Shown: positions 1 to 9,334 of the stretch, in pieces
Numbering within the stretch: the first letter of the stretch is position 1
Layout of the letters: every line of letters begins with the position of its first letter
DNA from: JBGOTP01 sp963717075
GTDB taxonomy: Bacteria > Acidobacteriota > Vicinamibacteria > Vicinamibacterales > CAVVIG01
Length of the DNA stretch: 64,000 bases
Direction of reading: 5' to 3'
Assembly (NCBI GenBank): GCA_963717075.1
Contig: CAVQVI010000026.1
Location: 1 to 64,000 of the forward strand
Notes under the pieces: generated by a model
What the model saw: only the letters and a program-made list of their open reading frames with translations
Told to the model about the DNA's origin: nothing
Database searches by the model: none
Made by a program: the position numbers and the translations under genes

Positions 1-157
1 ACTCCGCTCCCTCGCGGCTCGCTTGCGCTCGCCACGTCGCAGCGACATGCGCCACGAAGCCGAATCACTTTTCAAAGACCGTCGAACTCAGGAGCCGAGC
101 GGGGGTTTCAGGGGTCCCCGCGAGGCTGGCGCGACTCAATGTCGCGCCTAAAGGTTA

Positions 158-230
158 TGGAGAATACCGGGCTCGAACCGGTGACCTCCTGGTTGCAAAC
201 CAGGCGCTCTCCCAGCTGAGCTAATTCCCC
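158..230 (-). tRNA. tRNA-Ala (TGC)
   Basis: Read on the minus strand this is a complete 73-nt cloverleaf: 7-bp acceptor stem GGGGAAT/ATTCTCC (G-T pair allowed), D arm GCTC/GAGC, anticodon stem CCTGG/CCAGG with loop TTTGCAA (anticodon TGC, Ala), and T arm ACCGG/CCGGT with the TTCGAGC loop. The 3' CCA is not encoded. It lies in the 16S-23S spacer, downstream of tRNA-Ile, the classical 16S-Ile-Ala-23S order. Confidence 0.97.
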
Positions 231-341
231 GTATTCAATTGAGCGGTGCTGATGGCGCGCGAAGGAGGGAAAGTCTGGAGGTGGTGCGTCCGAACGATCC
301 GTTTCGCGCTAGGCACTACGCAATATTGCTCCTTTTACTGG

Positions 342-417
<76 letters not shown>

Positions 418-423
418 CTTCTG

Positions 424-432
424 TCAAAGAAC
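424..432 (-). promoter_or_regulatory. boxA-like antitermination element in the 16S-23S spacer
   Basis: The minus strand reads GTTCTTTGA, identical to a 9-mer in the rRNA leader at 2448-2456. Bacterial rRNA operons carry boxA copies in both the leader and the 16S-23S spacer, where NusB/S10 load. Position and duplication fit this; function is inferred. Confidence 0.5.
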
Positions 433-460
433 CTCACAACATCCTCAGGGACGCCGGCCG

Positions 461-490
461 GTTCTCTCAAAACTAGACAGTGCGCACTTG
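461..490 (-). other. 3' arm of the pre-16S processing stem
   Basis: This spacer segment is complementary in the transcript to the leader segment 2427-2456, on the other side of 16S. About 26 of 30 positions can pair, several as G-U wobbles that replace Watson-Crick pairs, so the pairing is kept despite sequence drift. The long helix bracketing 16S is the normal RNase III substrate in rRNA maturation. Confidence 0.75.
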
Positions 491-536
491 CTCACAGCCC
501 CTGAAAGCCAGATCGATCTTCGAGATTGTTTCGCGA

Positions 537-593
537 ACGCCCGGTCTCAAGACCGGGCCTACGATTGTAGGCCCGACCTTTCAGGTCGGGCGC
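537..593. repeat. Inverted doublet of a 27-base REP-like hairpin
   Basis: Two hairpin units face each other, 3 bases apart. The forward unit (537-563) is CGCCCGGTCT-CA-AGACCGGG with tail CCTACG. The inverted unit (567-593), read on the minus strand, is GCGCCCGACCT-GAA-AGGTCGGG with tail CCTAC. The stem differs from the single copies at 2183-2209 and 63647-63673 by compensatory changes (ACCT/AGGT versus GTCT/AGAC), while the flanking CGCCCG and CGGGCCTACG are constant. Inverted doublets of this kind are typical of REPIN elements. It sits in the spacer just past the 16S 3' end. Confidence 0.7.
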
Positions 594-608
594 GACGAAA
601 GACTACTC

Positions 609-2165
<1,557 letters not shown>

Positions 2166-2182
2166 AAGGCGTCGGTTCGTGC

Positions 2183-2209
2183 ACGCCCGACCTGAAGGTC
2201 GGGCCTACG
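2183..2209 (+). repeat. Single REP-like 27-base hairpin
   Basis: The unit has an 8-bp stem CCCGACCT/AGGTCGGG, a GA loop and the tail CCTACG. It is identical over 27 bases to the copy at 63647-63673, about 61 kb away. It lies in the rRNA leader, just upstream of the mature 16S 5' end. Confidence 0.75.
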
Positions 2210-2426
2210 CCGAACACAACTGTTTAACGCGAGGCCGATTTATTGGCTCTGCGTTGTTCAATCCGTATTTGGTCTGATGGTCGTCCGCCAGCCGCCGGAG
2301 ATCCGGACTGACAATTCCGGTCGGCCGATTCCGCGACGCCACCCGCTGACTCTCATTGTCTAAGGCCCCACATTGAGCTCGGCTTGAGCCGCCCTCAACG
2401 CAAGACCCTCAACAGGGCTGTGTGTG

Positions 2427-2456
2427 CTTGCACGCACTATCTAGTTTTCAAAGAAC
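2427..2456 (-). other. 5' arm of the pre-16S processing stem, with boxA-like start
   Basis: The leader segment pairs in the transcript with 461-490 downstream of 16S. Its first nine bases (2456 down to 2448) are the boxA-like GTTCTTTGA that recurs in the spacer at 424-432. In other bacteria the same zone combines an antitermination site with the RNase III helix. Confidence 0.7.
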
Positions 2457-2536
2457 CGACGGACCGTGCACCCGGGGCGCCCGGCCTTCGCCTCCCCCGC
2501 ACACGGCACGCCGGCCATCGCTAGGGGAACCTTCTA

Positions 2537-2565
2537 AGGTTACTAGCTGGCCCTCTCCCTGTCAA
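2537..2565 (-). promoter_or_regulatory. Candidate rRNA operon promoter
   Basis: On the minus strand a perfect TTGACA (2565-2560) is followed after exactly 17 bases by TAACCT (2542-2537). An AT-rich stretch containing GATTTTTGTA lies directly upstream, as an UP element would. It is about 370 bases upstream of mature 16S. The -35 is consensus and the spacing ideal, but the -10 is weak, so the assignment is moderate. Confidence 0.5.
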
Positions 2566-2784
2566 TACAAAAATCGACAGATTGCAAGTCGCACACCTTT
2601 CCAGTTTTGAGCGACATGAGGCCACATTCAACGCTCGAGCTTGAAGGAAAAGGCCTGTTCCGACGAACCTGGCAGAACTTCCGAGGAGAGCAAACCCGCT
2701 GGGCACCCAGCAAATCGCCGCTGCTCGCACCGCGGTCTCGTCACTCCGAACGCGGCACAAGTGTCGCGTACGCGCTACGCATCG

Positions 2785-4059
2785 TCAAGTCACGCGCACG
2801 AGATGATTCTCCTTCTGGCCCTTCCGCAACACGAATAGCCGGCCACCAATGGCATCCTCTCTGCTCAGGCGAGCCGCCGGATCCGTCGCCCGCCGGTTGT
2901 TCACATATACTCCGCCTGACTGGACGAGCCGCCGCGCCTCACTCTTCGACGGGGCCAGCTTGACGCGCGCTACCAGATCGACGACTCCGACACCCCCGGC
3001 ATCCAGCTCTCCACCCGCCATTTCAGTTGACGGGACGTCGTCGAACACGGCAAGAACATCTTCCACCGGCAAATTCGCAATGTCCTCACCGAACAGCAGT
3101 GCCGAGGCGTGCTCCACACGTAACACATGCTCCACACCGTGGACGATCGCCGTGACCTCGCGCGCCAGCGCGCGCTGGGCCTCGCGTTTCTCAGGTGATC
3201 CAATGACGGTGGTCGCCAGCTCCGCGACGTCTTCTCGCCCAAGGAACGTGAAGTACTTGAGGTACGGGATGACGTCCGCGTCGTCCGCATTCAGCCAGAA
3301 CTGATAGAAACGGAATGGACTCGTCCGCAGCGGATCGAGCCAGACTGCCCCGGTCTCAGTCTTTCCGAACTTCGCGCCGGATGGAGTGGTCAACAATGGG
3401 GTCACGAGACCGTGTGCCTTTGCGCCTCGCAGTTTCCGGATCAATTCGATACCGGCGGTGATGTTGCCCCACTGATCGCTCCCGCCGAGTTGCACCGTGC
3501 AGCCAAATCGATCGAGGAGTTCGACGAAGTCACGTGCCTGCAGCAGGAGATAGCTGAACTCGGTGAATGACAGGCCGTCCTCGCTCTGAAGGCGACGGCT
3601 GATGGACTCCTTCTGCAATAGGTAGTTGACCGTGAAGTGCTTGCCCGTGTCGCGCAGGAAGCCAATCAGACTCGTCGACGTCAGCCAGTCGGCGTTGTTG
3701 ACCAGACGCGCAGCATTTTCGCCGCGATCGAAGTCGAGAAGCCGCCCCAGCTGGCGTCTGATTCCGGCGACGTTCAGATCAATCTGTTCGCGCGAGAGAA
3801 GAGGCCGCTCCTGCGATTTTCCGCTGGGGTCTCCGATCATGCCGGTCCCACCACCAACAACCGCTATCGGAGAATGGCCGAACCGCTGCAGGCGGGCGAG
3901 CATGAGGGCCGGCAACAAGTTCCCGACATGCAAACTCGGCGCGGTGGGATCGAAACCGCTATAGGCGGTCACGTGCTCCCTGTCCATGAGATCCGACAGG
4001 CCTTCTGTCGCGTCGTACACCAAGCCTCGCCACGAGAGCTCATCGAAGAGATTCGCCAT
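2785..4059 (-). CDS. tyrS: Tyrosine--tRNA ligase
   Basis: Class I aminoacyl-tRNA synthetase charging tRNA-Tyr in the cytoplasm. The 424-residue product has the HIGH-type motif HVGN at residues 44-47, the tyrosine-site segment GGSDQWGNI near 192-200, the KMSKS equivalent KFGKT at 230-234, and an S4 RNA-binding domain over roughly residues 355-420. This is the full length expected for the bacterial TyrRS family. I chose ATG 4059 because MANLFDEL aligns with family starts; an upstream in-frame start at 4128 would add 23 unlikely residues and overlap the divergent gene. It precedes the rRNA operon on the same strand, and its start lies only 25 bases from the divergent metallophosphoesterase ATG. 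No T-box leader fits in that gap. Confidence 0.96.
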   Translation of the reverse strand: MANLFDELSWRGLVYDATEGLSDLMDREHVTAYSGFDPTAPSLHVGNLLPALMLARLQRFGHSPIAVVGGGTGMIGDPSGKSQERPLLSREQIDLNVAGIRRQLGRLLDFDRGENAARLVNNADWLTSTSLIGFLRDTGKHFTVNYLLQKESISRRLQSEDGLSFTEFSYLLLQARDFVELLDRFGCTVQLGGSDQWGNITAGIELIRKLRGAKAHGLVTPLLTTPSGAKFGKTETGAVWLDPLRTSPFRFYQFWLNADDADVIPYLKYFTFLGREDVAELATTVIGSPEKREAQRALAREVTAIVHGVEHVLRVEHASALLFGEDIANLPVEDVLAVFDDVPSTEMAGGELDAGGVGVVDLVARVKLAPSKSEARRLVQSGGVYVNNRRATDPAARLSREDAIGGRLFVLRKGQKENHLVRVT

Positions 4060-4084
4060 GGAAACCCGTTTACTATAACAGTCG

Positions 4085-4919
4085 ATGGCCATCAGCAGGC
4101 GGACCGCACTCAAAGCGTTCGCCGCCACGGGACTCGGCTCGGTTGTCGGCCGGCAGCGCGTACGGTTACCTGTATGAACGCACGGCCATCGAGATCACGC
4201 GCGCGGATGTGCCGGTCGTCGGACTCCCGCCTGCGCTCGGCGGTCTGCGCATCGGGTTGTTGACCGATGTCCACCGCAGCGGCTGGGTATCGGCCGCCGA
4301 TGTTACGGCAGCTGTGACATTGCTGATGTCGGAGCGTCCGGATCTCATCGTGCTCGGCGGCGACTACGTGACATGGGGCGATCGGCAGTACGTCGCCTCT
4401 TCTTCGGAGGCCCTCGCCCCACTGTCGGCTCCGCATGGCGTGTTCGGAATCCTTGGCAACCACGACGATGATCACGATATGCCGACGGCGCTGAGCGCCC
4501 GCGGGGTCGAGATGCTCAAAGACGCGAGAACCCGACTGACCATCCGGAATGAAGCGCTTGAACTGGCCGGAATCCGATTCTGGACGAAACGCGCAGCGGA
4601 CATCAGGTCGGTGGTGCGGGGCGCATCCGGAACCTGTGTGCTTCTGGCCCACGACCCCCGTCGCGTCGTAGAAGCCGAAGCCTTGAACGTCCCCCTCGTC
4701 CTTTCCGGCCACACACACGGCGGGCAGGTTGTCCTGCCGGCCTTCGGGGCAGTCGCGGCGCGGAAATTTCCCGTCGTCGCGGGCCTGGCGCGTCGAGGAG
4801 ACACGACCGTGTTCGTCAGTCGCGGCGTTGGAACCGTCTACGTACCAGTCAGGGTCAACTGTCCGCCGGAAGTGGCGGTGTTGACCCTGCGACCAGCCAA
4901 CCCACAACTGCCCGCATGA
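4085..4919 (+). CDS. Calcineurin-like metallophosphoesterase, Tat-type leader, frameshifted
   Basis: Dinuclear metal phosphoesterase of the YkuE-like group. Counting from the downstream start codon at 4143, the motifs are DVH (42-44), GGD (72-74), GNHD (105-108), an AHD near 170 and GHTHGG (189-194), covering the usual metal ligands. A better N-terminus lies in another frame: ATG 4085 encodes SRRTALK, a twin-arginine motif, then a hydrophobic stretch ending GLGSVVG. The leader frame and the catalytic frame join with a net +1 change between about 4140 and 4160. Families of this type normally have such a leader directly before the AYGYLYE-like segment, so I read one gene with an indel. The alternative is a leaderless protein from TTG 4143. 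The exact substrate is unknown; relatives act on UDP-diacylglucosamine-like or other phosphoesters. Confidence 0.8.
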
Positions 4920-4973
4920 CGCAACTCGAAGCTCCACACCCGGATGGCGGTCTCGGCCGATTCGCGCGCGCGA

Positions 4974-5609
4974 TCAGGTTGTCACAATGAACCGCCGACC
5001 CTCGAGGTGCCACCCTCCGCCGAGCACGAGGCGCAGGGCCTCAGGGTAGAGACGATGTTCCTCGGCGAGGATGCGCGCCGAGAGCGTCTCGACGGTGTCG
5101 GCGTCGAGCACCGGCACCGGCGCCTGCAGAATGATCGGACCCGCATCGAGCTCCGCCGTGACGAGATGCACGGTCGCACCAGAAACGCGGACCCCGTACG
5201 TCAGCGCCTGCCGCTGCGCATCGAGCCCTGGAAACGCGGGCAGGAGCGACGGATGAATGTTCAACACACGTTGAGGGAACGCCTCGAGCAGTGGCGAGCC
5301 AACCAACCGCATGAAGCCCGCGAGACACACCAGTTCCACGTTTCGGGCGCGGAGTTCCTTGGCGATCGCGCGGTCGTACGCGTCACGATCCGGGTAATCG
5401 CGCTGGCTCACGCATAGGGCCTCGATGCCAGCCCGTCGGGCGCGTACAAGGCCCTCCGCCTCCGGTCGATTCGAGACAACGACGGCAACGGTTGCGTCGA
5501 GCACACCCCGGGCGGTGGCATCCATGATCGACTGAAGATTGCTCCCGCGGCCGGAGATCAACACCGCGATCGGGTGAGCGAGTCGGGAGTGGATGGCAGC
5601 TTCAGGCAT
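4974..5609 (-). CDS. purN: Phosphoribosylglycinamide formyltransferase
   Basis: Transfers formyl from 10-formyl-THF to GAR, the third step of de novo purine synthesis. The 211-residue protein has the phosphate loop GRGSNLQ (20-26), the catalytic Asn and His in NIHPSLLP (N117, H119) and the catalytic Asp in ELDAGP (D155). ATG 5609 is chosen because MPEAAIHSRL leads straight into the first beta strand; an upstream start at 5648 would add 13 residues. It is the last gene of the minus-strand purine operon, about 54 bases after the purM stop. Confidence 0.95.
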   Translation of the reverse strand: MPEAAIHSRLAHPIAVLISGRGSNLQSIMDATARGVLDATVAVVVSNRPEAEGLVRARRAGIEALCVSQRDYPDRDAYDRAIAKELRARNVELVCLAGFMRLVGSPLLEAFPQRVLNIHPSLLPAFPGLDAQRQALTYGVRVSGATVHLVTAELDAGPIILQAPVPVLDADTVETLSARILAEEHRLYPEALRLVLGGGWHLEGRRFIVTT

Positions 5610-5663
5610 AGGTCTCTCGGGATCGCGGCGCTGCGTAAGAGATACCAACGATTCCCGACACCG

Positions 5664-6693
5664 TCATCCGCAATACGTGACTCTGCGATCCCCAGCGACG
5701 ACGGATCCGAGACGCCAGGCCTTCGACTCTGCGGCGCCCGCCAGGTCGGCTAGGACGCGATCCGCATCAGCCGCTCCGCAGACCACCACGAGACCCACAC
5801 CCATGTTGAAGGTCCGAAGCATTTCGTCCCGCGTGATTCGACCCCGTTCTTGAAGCAGACGGAACAGGGGCGGGGCGTCCCACGATCGCAGATCGACGTC
5901 CGCGGCGCATCCGTCCGGCAGCGTGCGCGGCAGGTTCTCCGTGATCCCGCCGCCAGTGATGTGCGCGAGCCCCTTCACACGTCCGTCCTCGAGGAGTGGG
6001 GCCACGACGTGCAAATACGAACGGTGAGGCGCCAGCAGAGCGTCGCCGACCGTCGCGGCAAGTTCGCGAACGAACGTGTCCGGCGCATAACCGGCCTCGT
6101 CGAACAGCACTCGGCGTGCCAGCGAGTAGCCATTCGTATGAAGCCCGGTCGAGGGCAACGCGATCAGCACGTCGCCGGGCACAATCATTCCTACCGTCAA
6201 TCACGCGAGATCGATCCACAACGCCGACGATAAACCCCGCGATATCGTATTCGCCGTCGGAGTAGAAGCCCGGCATCTCCGCGGTTTCGCCGCCAATGAG
6301 CGCGCAACCGTTGTCGCGGCATCCATGCACGACGCCGGTGATAACCTGTTCCGCCACATCAGGAGACAACCGGCCGGTGGCGAGATAGTCGAGAAAGAAC
6401 AGCGGACGCGCGCCCTGCACCAGCACGTCATTCACGCAGTGATTGACGAGATCGGCTCCCACTGTGTCGTGCCGGCCGGTCATGAAGGCCACTTTCAGCT
6501 TCGTGCCGACGCCATCCGCGCTCGAGACGAGCACGGGCTCAGCGTACGCCGAGCGATCCAACTGAAACAGACCCCCGAAGGAGCCAATCTCGGAGAGCAC
6601 CCCGGGAGTAAACGTCGTGCGCGCAAGCGACTTGATGCGCCGAACGGTTTCATTTCCGGCGTCGATATCCACGCCAGATTGACGGTAATCCAT
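5664..6693 (-). CDS. purM: Phosphoribosylformylglycinamidine cyclo-ligase (AIR synthase), frameshifted
   Basis: Closes FGAM to AIR with ATP, the fifth purine step. The N-terminal part (from ATG 6693, MDYRQSGVDIDAG) contains SSADGVGTK and GGETAEMPG and reads well to about 6195. The C-terminal part continues in another frame from TVGMIVPGD through STGLHTNGYSL, HITGGGITENLPR and FNMGVG to the stop at 5664. The two halves join with one extra base (or two missing) near 6190-6200. The total of 1030 nt equals 343 codons plus one base, matching the usual 345-residue family length. Since the rest of the pathway is intact, an error in the sequence is more likely than true loss. The start overlaps the preceding HEAT gene stop as TGATG. 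Confidence 0.93.
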
Positions 6694-7884
6694 CAGAAGT
6701 CCAGCTTCGTGATGAGCGTCTGCATCAACTCGCGGGCCCGCGACCCTTCGACTGACGACCAATACGCGCGGCGCGCAAACGCAAAAAATCGCTCCTTGTC
6801 CAGGTCTTCCTCGAGCATGTCAAAGCCTTCGGCGACCAAATCGATAGCCGCCCCTCGTTTCTGGTGCGTTTCGAGCATCGTCACCATCAGGGGCGTGTTC
6901 CGGAGCGCAATCGTGGCAACAGCCAACGCCACCCGCGCACGCATCGGATCGACCGACGGGATACCGATCTCGAATAGCACCTCGGCCGCCTCGGGGTGAC
7001 CGGCGAGCGCGACGGCGGCCAGACCTGACGCCGCGCCCCGCAGCAGTTCCTGGTATCCCGCGTTGAATTCGGCAAACTTCAGCGCTTCCTCGAGATAGCG
7101 TTCATGCACGGCGCAGTTGATTCCGAGGAGACAGATCGCGGCAGCAATCGACGGCTGACGCTCCGGCCGCGCGGTCCGCTGCAGCGTCGCCAGGGTTTCC
7201 AGCGAACGGGTGTCACCAATCTTCCCAAGCGCCAGTGCCGCGTCGTCTTGAAGCGGTCCGTCGAGCTCGAGCAACGGCGTCGATCGCCTCTACCGCGTAA
7301 CGCGCCTTGTAGTCGCCGAGCGCTTCGATCACCACGCTGCGGAAAAAATCTTCGCCTCGACCAATTTCGCGGACGAGCGTCCGCTGGACTCGGGGATCGT
7401 TGCCGAGCGCTGCTAACGCGCGGACGAGCGCCGGCCGCACGAATTCGGCCAGCTCCTTGTCCAGCGCGTTGAGCAGATCCGATACCATCCCACGATCGGG
7501 GTTGTGTTCGAAGTAGCTGTAAGCCACCGTCCGCAGTCGATCGTTTGGACTCTTGAGGGACGCCAGCATCGCATCCTTCGTCCGCGAATCATTGAACCCG
7601 GTCAGGAGTACAAGCGAGCGGTACCGGACGTAGCCATCCGCATGCTCGGCCACGGCCCCCTGCAACGCAGCCACCGCCTGTGGCGTCGCTGTTCGCCGCA
7701 CCGTGCGTGCCGCGACCGTACGGGTGTCGTAATCGAGATCCCCGAGCTTATCGATCGCGCGTTGAAGATCGGCCGGAGAAACAGTCTGGGGAGCCGCGGG
7801 CTCCTGCGCGGCTATGGAGCCTGCATCGCCCAGCAGGCCGAGGATACAGAGAGCACCGGCCACTCCGCCATGTCCCCACCTCAT
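6693..7884 (-). CDS. Secreted HEAT-repeat protein in the purine operon, frameshifted
   Basis: Unrecognised as a named protein. ATG 7884 starts a signal peptide (positively charged start, hydrophobic GALCILGLLG, cleavage after SIAAQ), so the product is likely exported. The remainder is alpha-helical repeats of HEAT/PBS type, e.g. VAALQGAVAEHADGYVRYRS, LGNDPRVQRTLVREI and, in the second frame, DDAALALGKIGD. The frame changes by net +1 between about 7272 and 7290; 1192 nt equals 397 codons plus one base. ATG overlaps the purF stop as ATGA, and its own stop overlaps the purM start as TGATG, so it is translationally coupled on both sides to cytoplasmic purine enzymes. Function cannot be told from sequence; position may only reflect operon crowding. 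Confidence 0.75.
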
Positions 7885-9311
7885 GATCCGCTGACGACGG
7901 GTTCGACCTTGTCGAGCTTCAGGGCTAGCTGGAGGTACGTCTTCTCGTCGCGAGGGAATTCCACTGGGTAAATGCCGGTGTAGCAGGAACTGCAATACCC
8001 CTTTTGACCGGTGCCGACGGCGCTCATCAGGCCTTCCAAGCTCAGATACCCGACGCTGTCGGCCCCGAGGTAGGTGCGGATTTCCTCGAGAGTGTGGGTT
8101 GCAGCTATCAACTCCGAGCGAACCGGCGTGTCAACGCCGTAGAAACAGGGCGAGATCGTCGGGGGACAGCTAATGCGCACGTGGACCTCGCGGGCGCCCT
8201 TCTCACGAACCATCCTGACGATCTTGCGGCTCGTCGTACCGCGGACGATCGAGTCGTCCACCAGCACCACGCGCTTGCCATCGAGAATGCTGTGCACGGG
8301 GTTTAGCTTCACCTTGACGCCGAAGTGGCGAATCGACGACTGCGGCTGGATAAACGTCCGGCCGACGTAGTGGTTTCTGATGAGCCCCATCCGCAAGGGG
8401 ATGCCGGACTCCTCATGGAATCCCATGGCTGCGCACACACCAGAGTCAGGCACGGGCACCACCACGTCAGCCTCGACCGGTTGCTCACGGGCGAGGATAC
8501 GGCCGAGATTCGTGCGCACCTCGTTCACGCTCTTACCGAAGACATAACTGTCGGGCCTTGCGAAATACACGTGTTCGAACACACAGTGGGCCAGCGGCGC
8601 GGGCAGGAAGGGCTTCAGCGATCGCAGCCCCTCTGCGTTGATCACGAGCACCTCGCCCGGCTCAATGTCCCGGATATAGGTCGCACCAATGAGATCCATC
8701 GCGCATGTTTCCGAACACACGACGTAGGCGTCGCCCAGACGGCCGAGCGCCAGCGGACGAAAGCCATGGGGATCACGCACGGCGATAAGGTGGCTGCGCG
8801 ACAGCAGCAGGAACGAAAAGGCGCCTTGGACTTGAGACACCGATTCGATAACCGCCTCTTCGATCGTCGCAGCCTTCGACCGCGCGTAGAGATGAAGGAC
8901 GACCTCGGTGTCGCTGCTGGACTGGAAGATCGATCCCTGCCGCACCAGTTCCGCTCGCAGCTGGTCGGCGTTCACCAGATTGCCGTTGTGGCAGATCGAG
9001 ATCTGGCCATGAGCGCAATCGATCAGAAACGGTTGCGCATTTGCAAGCCGGCTCTCGCCAGTGGTTGAATAACGCACATGCCCAATGGCCAGCCCTCCCG
9101 GCAATCCACCAAGGGTTTCACTGTCGAAGACGTCTGCCACATAACCCATCGCCTTTGACACGCGGACCTGCGTGCCGTCTGAGGCCGCGATGCCCGCGCT
9201 CTCCTGACCGCGGTGCTGCAGCGCGTACAGTCCGAGGTATGCCATGTTGGCTGCTTCGGGATGACCGAGAATGCCGAAGAGCCCGCATTCGTCTTTGAAC
9301 TTATCGAGCAT
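7881..9311 (-). CDS. purF: Amidophosphoribosyltransferase
   Basis: First committed step of purine synthesis: PRPP plus glutamine to phosphoribosylamine. The 476-residue protein has a short propeptide MLDKFKDE before Cys9 of CGLFGI, the N-terminal nucleophile exposed by self-cleavage, as in the Bacillus-type enzyme. The PRPP loop VLVDDSIVRGTTS lies near residues 364-376, and a Cys pair in GYCSSCYTG near the C-terminus fits the Fe-S type. The stop overlaps the next gene as ATGA. purL ends 23 bases upstream. Confidence 0.97.
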   Translation of the reverse strand: MLDKFKDECGLFGILGHPEAANMAYLGLYALQHRGQESAGIAASDGTQVRVSKAMGYVADVFDSETLGGLPGGLAIGHVRYSTTGESRLANAQPFLIDCAHGQISICHNGNLVNADQLRAELVRQGSIFQSSSDTEVVLHLYARSKAATIEEAVIESVSQVQGAFSFLLLSRSHLIAVRDPHGFRPLALGRLGDAYVVCSETCAMDLIGATYIRDIEPGEVLVINAEGLRSLKPFLPAPLAHCVFEHVYFARPDSYVFGKSVNEVRTNLGRILAREQPVEADVVVPVPDSGVCAAMGFHEESGIPLRMGLIRNHYVGRTFIQPQSSIRHFGVKVKLNPVHSILDGKRVVLVDDSIVRGTTSRKIVRMVREKGAREVHVRISCPPTISPCFYGVDTPVRSELIAATHTLEEIRTYLGADSVGYLSLEGLMSAVGTGQKGYCSSCYTGIYPVEFPRDEKTYLQLALKLDKVEPVVSGS

Positions 9312-9334
9312 GCGACTCAGCCACTGATTGAATG

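Larger units (their letters stand above)
2166..2784 (-). other. rRNA operon leader and upstream region (no protein gene)
   Basis: This 619-base stretch between 16S and the tyrS stop codon holds, reading leftward on the minus strand, a candidate promoter, a boxA-like 9-mer (2448-2456), the 5' arm of the 16S processing stem and one REP-like hairpin. Small open frames on both strands show no recognisable protein and cross these RNA signals, so I see no coding gene here. Confidence 0.7.

Noticed and set aside
2607..2963. Small protein gene between tyrS and the rRNA promoter
   Set aside because: The frame overlaps the tyrS C-terminus on the opposite strand and shows no family features or ribosome-binding site.
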